Shown piece by piece: positions 37,001 through 48,404 of a DNA stretch of 64,000 nt. Positions within the stretch are counted from its first letter, which is position 1, and every line of letters begins with the position of its first letter. The position numbers were made by a program, and so were the translations under genes. Source of the DNA: Begonia masoniana (Eukaryota > Streptophyta > Magnoliopsida > Cucurbitales > Begoniaceae). The stretch spans positions 11,367,803 through 11,431,802 of the forward strand of contig CM039502.1 in assembly GCA_022432975.1 (NCBI GenBank). Reading direction: 5' to 3'. The notes beneath the pieces were generated by a model, which ran no database searches, was not told the DNA's origin, and worked only from the letters and a program-made list of their open reading frames with translations.

Positions 37001-40000
37001 CCCGGACCTTGACATTCTCCCCTATTTGAGTTGTTGACGTCCTCGTCAACTCTGCTTCTGCTTGAATTCTTCGATCATCTTTGATGAGTTCTCCAAGTCT
37101 TCTGTCTTTCTCCCAAGATACATCATCGTCTCCTAGTGTTTTCCACCTGATGAGATATTCCTGGTACTTTCGTCGACCTGACGTCAACTCTGCTTCTGTT
37201 TGAGTTCCTCGATCTTCTTTTGATGAGGTCTTTAAGTCTTTCTTCTTTCTCCCTGATACTTTGTCGTCTCCTGGATCTTTCCACTTGATGAGACATTCCT
37301 GACACTTTTGTCGGCCTATTCTGATGCTTCGATTTGCGAAGACTTCTTCAACTTCTTTCTTCTTGTGGTTGCTGATAGAGATACTTGGTCTAGAGATGTC
37401 ATTTCTTTCTTGGTTCTCGTCGGTTGGATGATAGGGCTTTAAGTTGTTGACATGGATGACAGGGTGAACTCTAAGCCATGCTGGAAGATTAACTCGGTAG
37501 GACGTTCTCCCGACCTTCTCGATGACTTTAACAGGACCTTCATACTTTCTGAAGAGCCGCTTGTCTTTCTTATTCCTCATGCAAAATTGTTCGGGTAACA
37601 ACTTAACCAGTACTAAGTCACCGGCCTTAAACTCCATTGGCTGTGGTTTCTTAGCTACCCACCTCTTCATGTGCTTAGAAGTTCGCTCCAAATAAGCGCG
37701 AGCTGTCTCTGTATTGTGCTTCAATCTTTTCTTGAATTGCATAGCAGAAATCATCTTCATGTTGATAGCACTTGGTGGTTTAAGAATCGCCGGAACAACA
37801 GTTGAGTTGTTACTCGTGATTACTAAACATTTCGTTGAGGGTATTGGGATGACTTTATGCTTTATCAAAAACTCCATCCCCAAAATAATATCGAAGTCAT
37901 CCATCTGTGTTACGACGAAGTCAATGAGTCCCGTCCATGAGCCAAGTTTCAACTCGACTCTCCTTAAAATCCCGAGCACTGGCACCACTTTCGCATTCAC
38001 CGTTTTCATCCTACCACCATTCTTTTCTAGCTTCAAACCTAGACGGAGAGCTTCTTTCTTTGTAATGAAGTTATGAGTAGCTCCCGAGTCAATCATCGTA
38101 CTTTTAGCAGATCTGTTATTGATGAATGACTCCACATACATGAGACCTTTATCTGGGGTCTTCCTCAGCTCTTCCATATGTTGTTGTATAGCTTACAAGA
38201 AAGTCATAGTCCCAACTGCAGCAATCTCGGTAGACTCTTCTTCAACAGCTTCCTTAGTTGAATCGTCATCCCGAATTGCAACTTGCAAAGCAGTTAAGGC
38301 CGATCTATGTGGACACTCGGCTACTCGATGGGGTCCCTTGCACAGAAAACATGACATAGGCCTATTTGTTTGTCGTTGGTTGTTAGCATTTCTTGATGTT
38401 TCACAACCTTCTCTTTGGACAAAAGGTTTCCTTTCATCAGTTCCTGTGTTCGGTTTCTGAAAGTTGTTGTCGTCTGAGTCACTGTGAGTGTTCTTCTTTG
38501 GCCCAGGGTCCTCGATGTTATAATCGAACAATCGTTCTGCTGCTGCAAGTGCACTTGAAAGATTTTGCACCCTCTGTTCATATAATCTTGTTCTGGCCCA
38601 CGGTTTAAGACCTTCGATGAAAGTGAAGATCTTATCTTTTTCTGACATATCTTTAATATTCAGCATGAGTCCCGAAAACTCTTTGACATATTCGCGAATG
38701 CTTGCAGTTTGCTTTAGCTCTCGGAGCAGTCTGCGGGCGTTGAACTCAACATTCTCTGGAGAGAATTGATCCCTTAGTTGCCTTTTTAATTCTTCCCAAG
38801 TATCAATCACACATTCGCCGTTACTGATATCATTGTATTTTGATCTCCACCAAAGTTTCGCATCATCAATAAGATGGATTGTGGCCAAGGTCACTTTCGA
38901 TTCTTCATCTGTTTTAGTGGCCTTGAAATATTGTTCCATATAGAAGACGAAGTTCTCTAGGCTCTGGGATTTTCACCCGACCAAACTCAGTAGCAGCAGT
39001 AATCTGAGTTTGGCTCCCCATGGCTCTCATAGTAAGGTTCAGTTTAACGTTGATCTCGGCAATCTCAGCCTTGAGAGAATCAAACATTATTCTGAAGTCT
39101 TCGGTTACTTGAGAAACTGTTTCTGACAATCGGGTATGAGCGAGCTCGATCTCATCGACACGCTCCAGGACCCCGATCATTGCACTTGTAGAACTTTCTC
39201 CTGTGTAGACTCCCTTTCCCTTTTCTTGTCGGGACTCGAGGGTCTCCACCCGATTCAACAGCTCTGGAATCGGTATGGCATCTATCCTGTTGTGAATAGA
39301 TGCTATCTCAGTAGGGAATTCAGACATTTCCCTCATTCGTTCTTCTATGAATCGAATGTTATCCGGTATGTCTTGCAAATACCGTAGTTCTTCTTCCAAC
39401 TCGACGAGGCGCTCGAGTTGATCCGATGGGCCACTCGGCCTTTCCATCGAACTTTTCTTCGGCATGATTTCTCACGATCTTGAGCCAATCTAGGCTCTGA
39501 TACCAACTGTCACGGTCCTACTTACGAGGGGCTTAACGAGACCGTGCGGCACCCAATATTGCACTTGTACTGGGTCAGCTAACGAGCGTGCCAACGGCAC
39601 CGAGTGCCAACTTCGTTAGAGCGCTTATGTCTAACGAGTAAGCAACGAGCGAGCGAGATTAATCGAAACGAGCATCATTGAGCATAGTGTGCATAAAGAG
39701 AGCGTATGTAAAAAACTTGTTCATTGATTGACAGCAAATTACATCAGTTGGTAGGGGGGTCTACGTGCAGTCATGCCTCTCCCCCTAAAGAGCAATCTGG
39801 ACCATCTCCACTACGGCAGTAGTAAACATGCTATAGTGGCGAGGAGTCGCTCTTGCCAAAAATAAAAAGAAAAAGAGTACAATGGAAATACTAAAAAAGG
39901 AAATAAACTAGGCTAACAGCAAGGGCGGCCATGGGCAACATGCCTTGGACAAGCCCGGACCTTGACACTAAGCTTGCTGCAAGAGGGATGGCGGCTGAGA

Positions 40001-43000
40001 GATATTTTATTTCAGCTAGGGTTGCACTTCCTCAATCCTTCTCAAAGGATTTGGTGGGCCAAACTAAAACAGGTTGGGCTCAGACTATGGTTAAAGAAGG
40101 GGTTCAGTCAAAGATGAAAAGTAATTTTCAAATGGACAGTATTCATCTATTGGGTTGCACTTGGGATTTTGTTGAATGAACTATTGATGAAGAGCCCAAT
40201 GGGCAATTTGATGATGAAGTTAAGCTGTCGACGAATCAAATGTTTGGGTCCGATGCATTGAAATTTTCCCAGGAGAAAGATGCAGCCCTTGGAAATGGTG
40301 GACTAGGGAGGCTTGCTTCTTGCGTTGTGGACTCAATGACAACATTAAATTTACCTGCGTGGGGCCATGGTTTGAGGTATATATATGAGCTCTTTAAGCA
40401 GCAATTCTTTCTTTGCGTGCATCACTTCAAGACATTATTTTTCGATTTAAAGAGAGGAAATGAGGTTCAGGGCCGTGGTCTGAGTTCCCAAAAAAGTCTT
40501 AGTGCAGCTGCATGTTTCTCATCCTACTCTTGCAATTCTTGAGCTAATGAGATTACTGATGGATGATGAAGGTCTTGGATGGGACAAAGAATGAGATGTC
40601 ACGACGAGGACAATTGCATCTGCTAATTGCATAGTTTTGTCTGAAACACTTAAGAAATGATCACACTTTGTTATGTGGAAGCTTCTACCGTGCCATATGG
40701 AAATCATAGGGGAAATTGACAAGAGGTTCTCTGCCATGATATGGGCCACACGAATAGCAATTAAGGAAATTCAAGAGGTAGAAGTAGATGCATACACAAT
40801 TGGCAGTGACACCAATAGCCAGTTGCATGGGGATGTTCAGATTCAACACAAGCAATTGTTGCATCAAGAGAGTGATAGGGATGACTCTAACACAAAGCTA
40901 ATTTCAGGAAGTGTAGCAACACATCAAGACATTGTTGCTATATTTGAAGAGAGGAATGATTGGGTTTGGACATTTACTTTGGGCAAGTTATTTTATTTGG
41001 TTTGGTAGCGACGGAAATAAGGAGACATGCTATGATGGAGTGAAGATCCGATTCTTACTCCTGACGTTGAGAATGAAGTTGATTTCAAAGGAGGGAGTAA
41101 TATTGAGAGGTGAATTCATGAGGGTAATTTGGGAAATTGCACTTTGCTGATATGGTCCAATTATTTATGCAGCAAAGTTGTGTGTGCAGGGAGAGAGAGA
41201 GGAGGAGACGTAAATGGTAAAGGGTGGTAAGGAGAAGGGAATTTTTTTTTTGATCAAATTGAAATTGCAGTTATGCAGTCTCTTCCTAATCTGTAACTAG
41301 ACTTGTGGTATTTCCTTCTTTTATTTCCGAGCCTAGAGTTTTTCCTCTAGATTTGTGGTGTTCTTACTGTTGTTTTTCAGTTTCTATATTGTGTTCTCTT
41401 CACCACGCAACAGTATACCATCTTTCCAGAGCTGATAATTCATGTAGTCTCCATATTTTTCCAGTAGCTTTTATTGGGTTTCGCTCTTCGTATTATTATT
41501 TATTTCTTTTGATAATGTAGTATTGATCTGATGTTCTTTAGTGTAACTTGTTGTATTTCCAATTTAAAATATTTTCAGGTACAAGTATGAAAATAATAGA
41601 GTCATGGATACTTCCTCCCCTGATGTCAACTCACCACTACATTATGAACTATATGGTAATGGTAAGATAGGACTTGATGTACCATCTAGAGGAACTCAAA
41701 ATCAACTTCTTGAAAGACAGGTTCTCTTTCTTCCTCTGTGTTTGTAACTTTTTTTTGTTGTTAAAAAAATATTAATGGTTGATAGCTAATAAATTTTATT
41801 GTCCACAGAAGGCACATGTGCAACAATTTTTGGCTACTGAAGATGCATTGAACAAAGCTGCTGAAGCCAGGGACGCATGTCAAAAACTTATTAAACGTTT
41901 TCACGGAAGTGGAGATGTAATATCTTTGCAACCACTTGGCGGTGCAGTGACATCACAGTCTGTAGGAAATTTAAGGCAATATGAGGTAATTGTTTGAATG
42001 GATTTAGTTCCTTGGCGCTTGATTGTTTACTACTTTTTCTTGCATCAAAATTCTGCCACTGTTATACTCTTAAGTGAAAAAAATGTATCTGAATTTGAAG
42101 TTCCCCTTCATACAGCATTAACGAACTGCTTAACAACCCAGGGGAATCGGTTATGCCAACTGACATTTAAAACAATGTATATCATTGAGACATCCTACGG
42201 CCCATTATAGCAACTTGATTTTTGGATTTCTGCTTGATGCTTCATTCAGTATTGTCAAATTCTTTTAGACACTCACCATTGTAAATTTTCTCCACGTGTA
42301 GTTTCTGTTAAGTTAGGGAATTGTAGCTGTTTATTTGATTTGCATAATTTTTTATATCAACACTGCAGGGGTTATCGATCAATAGAAAAGACAACATTGA
42401 ATTAGCAATTTATTAAAATTAGAATAAATTAAAATAATTGTTCGTATTGACTGGTTACATTTCGTTCAGTGTGAGGTTTGGGCTAAAGAAAGAGAAGCTG
42501 CAGGCATGAGGGCAAGCTTGAATACTCTGATGTCTGAAATACAACGGCTAAATAAACTGTGTGCAGAGAGGAAAGAAGCAGAAGATTCTCTGAAAAAGAA
42601 GTGGAAAAAGATTGAAGAATTTGATTCTCGCAGATCCGAACTTGAAATTATATATAATTCTCTTCTTAAGGCTAATAGGGTAAGCGGTCATGTATATTAT
42701 TGTATGAAATAATATATCCTGCTATAATGTGACATTGACAAGGGCATTTTATTTCCATTTCAAGGAACTTTCTTTTTACATATATTATTGAGGGCAAGAA
42801 ATTATTCCCCACATATGGGGCATGGTTGGTCATTTTACAGAATATATTGTAACTTCTTGCTGTTCTATTGTGGGTAGTTTTCTAGTCTTCCTCGAGATTT
42901 CAGTCCTTAGCTCATGTTTAGTTGTGTCGATTAATTATAAATGCATGTTAATTTATTGCCCTCCAATGCTAGAAGTTCTTTGATGGTTCCATTGATCTGT

Positions 43001-45803
43001 AGGATGCTGTGGTATTCTGGAATCATCAGCCATTAGCTGCAAGGGAATATGCTTCAAGCACCATCATTCCAGCATCCATGTTTGTTGCTGACATTTCGAA
43101 CAATGCAAAAGATTTTATAGATAAAGAAGTTTCAGCTTTTTATCGAAGTCCTGATAACAGCATATACATGCTTCCATCAACTCCACAGGTTTGCAATGTT
43201 GTTAAGAAAAATTTACTGAGACTCAATTTTTATTGTTTATCGGTTCAAAATGAGATAAATATCTGGGAGGAAAGTTTTGTATCACAATTTGTATTTGAAC
43301 AATTTTACCAAATTAGTTGGAAGACTACTGGGAAAAGGTGCAAAATTTATTGAAATTTATCGAACCTCCATTTAAAGTTTCACGCTCTGTTCTACCAATC
43401 AGAGACAAAGTTTCATGCTTGTTTAGTAAGTATTGGAATCTGATGTGGCTGGGAAACTGCAGTTGTCGGTGTTAAGGGTGAATATTCTCTCTCTACCTGA
43501 CATTTAGTATCAAAGAAATGAATGATTGGCTAGCAGTAATCCGTATCAAGCATGGTTCTACTTGTTTGATACTACTTTTTAAGTTGATAATTCTGACTCA
43601 GTGGGTTTTTTTTTGTGTAAATGTATTTTATATTGGAATCCGTGGAAAATTCTGATAAGTATACACAATCCATAAAGCGTGCTAGATGTTTGATGCAATT
43701 TAACATGAGCACTCTAGGCAACATCCATATCTTTATTACATTCATCTATTTGTTTTTTCATCTTAGGCACTTTTAGAGTCCATGGGCACAAGTGGATCTG
43801 CTGGACCTGAAGCTGTTGCTTCAGCCGAGAAGAATGCTGCAATCATGACTGCAAAAGCTGGTGCCCGTGACCCCTCAGCAATACCATCCATATGTCGTGT
43901 TTCCGCTGCCCTCCAGTATCCTTCTGGTAAGAGCGCATCAAGCATCTTCATCACCTTAGTCACTATATCCTAATCTATTGGGAAACGTGTCTGTTTCTTC
44001 TAGTCATACGGTGAATATAGATAACCTTTGTATTACATATTAGGATAATAGCACATGCAGTCAGAGATGCTATCATTATCTGATGTCAACATCTGGTATG
44101 ACTTGGACGTATTTGGAGATGCTAATTTTTGGAAGTCGTTTATGAAATTGTTTTTGTTACTATCTGTGTATGCTACATTTGACTGAATTACATGTTAGTG
44201 CAAATGCGTCCTCTCACAACATTTTAGCATTATTGCATCACAAACACACCAAAGATAAAAATATCATTCAATTGTTATTACTCCATTCATACTCTCTTTT
44301 GTTTCTTTTTTTTCGTGGAATTTAGGTTTGGAGGGTTTGGATGCTAGTTTAGCGTCAGTTTTAGAGTCCTTGGAATTCTGTTTGAAACATCGGAGTTCTG
44401 AAGCCACTGTGTTGGAGGACTTGGTGAAGGCAATCAATTTAGTCTGCATACGGCAAGATCTCGTTGATAGTGGTCATTCACTGCTGAAACATGCATACCG
44501 AGCGCAACAAGAATATGAAAGGTAATTGAATATAAATATGTTCTCTGCCTTGCATCTTGAATCTTTTTCTTTTGAAATAATGCACATGTTGGTAGGCGTA
44601 AGACTTCACATATTTTTTTTTCATGCATCACTGTGCAACTGTGTGAGTCTTTTTTTATGCTAAAGATAAGGTTATTGGAATCCAAATAAACATAAGGTTT
44701 AAGTGGATGCTTCTTTCTTCCTCAAGGTTTCTATCTTTGTGCATTACGGTTGTAAATCAAACTGATCGCATCACATTAAAGATTTATTTTGACACTTTTT
44801 CTGTTCATTCTACCTTTTAGGCATATTATGTAGTTTCCCTTATTTATTTATGTATGTTATTTTATTTTATTTGTATGCATGGTTTAACATTCCGTCTGCT
44901 TAACAGGACAACTAGATATTGTTTGAATTTGGCTGCTGAGCAAGACAGAATTGTAATGGAAAAATGGTTGCCTGATATGAGAGGTGCAGTTTATGGTGCT
45001 CAAAAGTGCTTGGAAGACTGCAAATACGTTAAGGGATTGGTAAGTAAATACTATACCACAATTACTGTGTTGAATAGTGTTAAGTAATCTACAAAAAAAT
45101 ATATAAATGTAGGATGCAACTTTCTGACGACAAAAATAATCATAAACATATGTGGAGTGTTGCTCTTTATCAACAATATACCTAAAATTGTAACTTTCTG
45201 ATAAATAAAAACAATGTAGCAGGTACCATCCTGAGCTCGGTAATTAATGAGTTCTGGCATCCTAGATTGTGATTGGAGTTCCAACGAAGGATTTTTTTTT
45301 TTTGGTTATTGGTTGTCTTTTGATGCATGCAAGTCTATTTTATTATGAAAGTCACAACTGTAGTTCCGGGATCGTCTGCTGGGAACTAATCAATGAGATT
45401 TTGTGCGCTTCAAAACTATTATTTCTATCGGCTGCAGTTGGGTATTCACATAAGTTGCCATATTTTTCCCATGTGGTTCTATAAACGGGCCTGTGTTTCA
45501 TGATCTAACAGAGTTGAATTCCATAAGTAGTAGCTTTTTATTGATGCATTTTTTGAAATAGCCTTGTATAGGTGCATGTTTTGTCTATTTTATTATATAT
45601 TTTTTTTCTTGCATTTTTCAGTCCTTTTCTTCTACGCCAGTGGATATACTAATTATAATTATGGTACTATGCAGCTTCATGAATGGTGGGAGCAGCCAGC
45701 ATCGACTGTTGTTGACTGGATCACAGTGGACGGGAAGAATGTGGCTGCTTGGCATAACCATGTAAAGCAACTACTTGCTTTTTATGACCAGGAGCTCTTG
45801 TGA
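34092..45803 (+). CDS. AUG5: AUGMIN subunit 5 (HAUS5-like)
   Basis: Ten exons give 791 residues: 34092-34591, 35139-35681, 41579-41720, 41809-41985, 42470-42679, 43003-43188, 43767-43926, 44326-44521, 44907-45039 and 45675-45803. The phase is consistent at every junction. Augmin is an eight-subunit complex that recruits gamma-tubulin to existing microtubules for branching nucleation in the spindle, phragmoplast and cortical array. The N-terminus ([20 protein letters not shown]) and the blocks [71 protein letters not shown] and [20 protein letters not shown] match plant AUG5. Long helical, charged segments suggest coiled coils. The start is the first ATG in a frame that opens earlier without one. 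Intron 2 is 5.9 kb because two nested LTR elements lie inside it. Both splice sites of that intron look normal, so the gene is probably still functional. Confidence 0.96.
36565..37014 (-). repeat. 3' LTR of the nested gypsy element
   Basis: Direct repeat of 39508-39967, starting TGTCACGGTCCTACTTACGA on the plus strand and ending GGACCTTGACA. It lacks about 10 bp present in the other LTR near its middle. Confidence 0.93.
36960..38177 (-). CDS. Protease joined to integrase C-terminus with two chromo-like segments
   Basis: A 405-residue frame on the minus strand. Residues 1-120 are a retroviral-type aspartic protease with the active-site motif [10 protein letters not shown] and later DIILGMEFL. 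From about residue 155 the text changes abruptly to the integrase tail region ([45 protein letters not shown]). Two chromo-like segments follow, with cores [12 protein letters not shown] and [12 protein letters not shown], separated by similar charged linkers. Reverse transcriptase, RNase H and the integrase catalytic core are absent between protease and tail. The stop lies inside the 3' LTR. The protein cannot drive its own transposition; its product might still be made, and the element could be mobilised by a relative. Confidence 0.85.
   Translation of the reverse strand: MEELRKTPDKGLMYVESFINNRSAKSTMIDSGATHNFITKKEALRLGLKLEKNGGRMKTVNAKVVPVLGILRRVELKLGSWTGLIDFVVTQMDDFDIILGMEFLIKHKVIPIPSTKCLVITSNNSTVVPAILKPPSAINMKMISAMQFKKRLKHNTETARAYLERTSKHMKRWVAKKPQPMEFKAGDLVLVKLLPEQFCMRNKKDKRLFRKYEGPVKVIEKVGRTSYRVNLPAWLRVHPVIHVNNLKPYHPTDENQERNDISRPSISISNHKKKEVEEVFANRSIRIGRQKCQECLIKWKDPGDDKVSGRKKKDLKTSSKEDRGTQTEAELTSGRRKYQEYLIRWKTLGDDDVSWEKDRRLGELIKDDRRIQAEAELTRTSTTQIGENVKVRACPRHVAHGRPCC
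38193..39465 (-). pseudogene. gag of the nested gypsy element, frameshifted
   Basis: Two minus-strand frames overlap: 39465-38914 and 38939-38193. The first starts [10 protein letters not shown] and is rich in charged heptad-like text. The second contains the retrotransposon gag motif with [10 protein letters not shown] and a zinc knuckle [13 protein letters not shown]. The expected linking segment just before the [14 protein letters not shown] text is missing, and the frame changes there (about 38940-38960), so gag is not continuous. A single TAA (38193-38195) then separates gag from the protease frame, which continues in the same frame. Confidence 0.85.
39508..39967 (-). repeat. 5' LTR of the nested gypsy element
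   Basis: Direct repeat of 36565-37014. It contains about 10 extra bases (CATTGAGCAT region near 39674-39684) relative to the other LTR. The primer-binding site is two bases inside, at 39494-39505. Confidence 0.93.
40240..40741 (+). pseudogene. Captured fragment of cytosolic alpha-glucan phosphorylase
   Basis: Frame pieces read [18 protein letters not shown], then [12 protein letters not shown] and ELFKQQF. After a frameshift come [50 protein letters not shown] and [19 protein letters not shown]. These are ordered segments of plant starch/glucan phosphorylase, closest in wording to the cytosolic (PHS2/H-type) enzyme as I recall it. About 200 residues between the two blocks are missing. At least three TGA codons interrupt it, two at places where the enzyme normally has TGG. 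Exon sequences are fused without introns where I can judge, which suggests capture from mRNA. It lies in the internal region of the outer LTR element and has no function as an enzyme. Confidence 0.85.
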
Positions 45804-47232
45804 TGCTTAGGTTGGTCAACTTCTGTGGCACTACAAGTAATTTGATCTATTTTTTGCCCCGTCGATGTGAATAGAAACTACAAGTTTTGAAGCGATCGTT
45901 TGGGAATGACCTCGACTCGATTTACAACTAACCTCTCGTTAGAACACGCCTTCCTTCTCGGAATTATATGCACTACTCATAACTTTAAATTATGAAAGCT
46001 CTGTATGATGAATATTTCATTATTTTTCCTCGGCAAGCGTGATACTTTCGGGTGTGATCAGAACATATAGGTCATTGAACTGTGTGAGATATGCTTTTCA
46101 ATCTTAGGGCTGGTGGATATAAAGCATGTCCTGTATTGATAATTCTTGTTTTTGGAAAGGCACTGTTATCACAATCACAGAAATGCATTCATCTTCATTT
46201 TAAGTTAAAGTTGGGCATACTGGAAGAAAATAGAGTTTCGAATAAAATTGTACTCGGGTTTATACAACGTTGATTTTTATGAAGAAATTTGCTGTTCCCG
46301 ATTGAAATTGTTGCCTGTATGGATTTTGCTTATTTTTTGCTGAAGCACAAAAAGACATGGAGAGCAGCTGTCATAAAATCAAACCAAACCCGTGAAGATA
46401 ACATGTTTTGTTGTATTTTTGCTACCCGTGAACACAGAAAAGCTGCATTTGGAATTGAAATTATTGCATATCATCTCTTCCAGTCTTTTTTCTAACTCTC
46501 TTACATGTGTTATTCTACCTGTCCAAACTTGGATTTGTGAAGACCCAACAGAAGATAAAGACAAGGGCGAGAAATTTTGAAGACAACACCACAATTCCAA
46601 TGGATTGCATTAATATATATATATACATATATGTTACTGTATACGTGTGGGAGCTTTAGAAGAAACTTGGAACTGTGTACTTCCTCTATACTATCAATGT
46701 GAACACTAATATACTGACCCAAACACATCCTAAAAGCCAACAAGGTTTGTGTTCTATACATGTCTCGTGAACCAACAGGGACCCACATTCTAATTGGTTC
46801 ATATCCTATTGCCAATACTCTAATTCCAGGAATAAACAGTTCTTAATTTACCTATATTTCAACTAATCTCGCGCCACTCTCGACTTGTATAAACAAAATC
46901 CACAAAAGCTGCAGGGATCTTCACTAAGCTCTTCATCCTTCAAATCACCTATTTTTGGAGCTGTTTGGAAAGATCAGAAATGGGCTTTCTATTTCTTGCT
47001 TTTAGTTTAAAGTTGCTAGTTTTTTCATGAAGAAGCTCACGGCGGGAGTGATGGTTCTGGCTATTAAAGCTGGCTAAGCACAGGAAGAATACAAATAAGT
47101 AGAATTCAGTAGGGCCTAGTCTATCTGTTTTATAGCTGAGCAGTTTATATAAAAGGGAAATCATTGAAGTCTTTTTCTTACCAGATCAATAGAATTCTCC
47201 AAAGGCTTTTTCAAGAACTAGAAGATTCAGCC
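45804..47232. other. AUG5 3' flank and promoter of the Ole e 1-like gene
   Basis: Unique-looking sequence with short open frames lacking protein features. A (TA)n-like run lies at about 46611-46632. No gene is supported. Confidence 0.5.
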
Positions 47233-48404
47233 ATGCCTTGGTTTCTTTTCGTGCTCTTTCTCTGCCTGCCATTTAGTAGCCTTTCTGAGGGAAGACTAGA
47301 GAAGAAGCTTCCATCTGCAACTATCGTTGGTGCAGTCTACTGCGACACTTGCTACCAACAGGATTCGTCCAAGAACAGCCACTATATTTCAGGTTCATCT
47401 TCTACTCTTTTTTAGCCGGCTTGACTAATCTCACGAGACTTCAATTTTGACGACCTTCTGGTGTTCTTGAAATGTTTAAACCTGAAAATTCATTAACAAG
47501 GCATGATTTCAGCATTTTAAACACTTTCTTCATCTGCGTTTGTTTAAAGCTATGATTTTGTCTATGTTCAGGGGCAACTATTGCTGTAGAATGTAAATCA
47601 GATGGTAATTCAGAGCCCAGTTTCAGAGAAGAAGTGAAAACAGAAGAAAGGGGAGAATTTATAGTTCACCTGCCTTTGTCTATAAGCAAACATGTGAAGA
47701 GAATTAAGGCCTGCACTGTTCATTTGATAAGCAGCAACCAGCCTTACTGCTCAGTAGCCTCAACAGCAAATTCATCTTCACTCCAGCTGCAATCAAGAAA
47801 GCAGGGAGAACACATATTCTCAGCTGGGTTTTTCTCTTTCAAACCACAAAATCAGCCAAATCTTTGCAACCAAAAGCGAATCACTCAACAGTTTAAACAA
47901 CTCAATTCAGTAAAAACCTTTCTCCTTCCATCAAATAAGCCACCATTGCCACAAGTCAATCAAGGTCTATCAAAAGTTTCACTATCCAGAGTACAGAGCA
48001 AAGGGAAGATATACACTGACTCCGCAAATAAAGTTCATCAATCAAATAGAAATGAACCTTTTACAGAGCAATCCTTTCCAGCAAACCCGCTTCAGCCTAC
48101 TCTGCCCGTACCAAATCCGTTACAGCCTACTCTGCCTGTTCCAAATCCGTTACAGCCAACTCTTCCCTTTCCAAATCCGTTACTGCCGCCACCTCTCATC
48201 CCGAATCCATTGCAGCCTCCACCTCTCATCCCAAATCCACTTCAGCCTCCATCAACTCCATTAATTCCTCTACCACCATTACCAGGTTTAACTCCGCCAC
48301 CCCCACCGTTCTTGCCATTTCCTTACCCTCAATTTCCACTACCACCCATTCCTCGTTTTCCTGGAGTACCCCCAGCTCGTCCTGCAAATGAAAATTTACC
48401 TTGA
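47233..48404 (+). CDS. Pollen Ole e 1 / extensin-like secreted proline-rich protein
   Basis: Two exons (47233-47392 and 47572-48404) give 330 residues. A signal peptide covers about residues 1-19 (WFLFVLFLCLPFSSLSEG). The Ole e 1 domain follows with VGAVYCDTC, GATIAVECKSDG, GEFIVHLP and IKACTVHLISSNQPYCSVAS; its spaced cysteines are expected to form disulfides. From about residue 222 the chain is a proline-rich repeat built on NPLQPTLPVP and NPLQPPPLIP units, then a PLPPLPGLTPPPPPFLPFP-type tail. Such chimeric proteins sit in the cell wall; related ones are induced in pollen, roots or vascular tissue. The specific role is unknown. The gene converges on IMP3 with 0.9 kb between stop codons. 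The split glycine codon (G|GG) joins the exons in frame. Confidence 0.9.

Larger units (their letters stand above)
36565..39967 (-). mobile_element. Nested non-autonomous Ty3/gypsy (chromovirus-like) element
   Basis: The LTRs are 36565-37014 (450 bp) and 39508-39967 (460 bp), both with TGTCA...TGACA ends. The 5-mer CTAAG on each side (36560-36564, 39968-39972) is a perfect target duplication. I count about 10 substitutions and one 10-bp indel between the LTRs, roughly 2%, so insertion is fairly recent. A tRNA-Met primer site reads GCTCTGATACCA on the plus strand at 39494-39505, beside the right LTR, which puts the element on the minus strand. A polypurine tract (AGGGGAGAA) lies next to the left LTR. 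Inside are a frameshifted gag and a protease frame joined to the integrase C-terminus; reverse transcriptase, RNase H and the integrase core are missing. Confidence 0.93.
35924..41412 (+). mobile_element. Non-autonomous LTR retrotransposon in AUG5 intron 2, carrying host gene sequence
   Basis: The left LTR is 35924-36233 and the right LTR 41101-41412. They begin TGTTGAGAGGTGAATTC and TATTGAGAGGTGAATTC, and both end CACCACGCAACA. Roughly a tenth of positions differ, so it is old. A primer-binding site TGGTATCATAGGC (36237-36249) lies three bases after the left LTR and matches the tRNA-Met type with small changes. A purine tract (AAAGGAGGGAG) precedes the right LTR. Flanking 5-mers GTCTA and GTATA form a target duplication with one mismatch. 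Without the nested insertion the element is about 2.1 kb. It has no recognisable gag or pol; instead it contains a broken alpha-glucan phosphorylase fragment. Confidence 0.85.

Noticed and set aside
39931..40179. 82-residue open frame beginning [10 protein letters not shown]
   Set aside because: It crosses the end of the gypsy LTR into the outer element, so it is a junction artefact.
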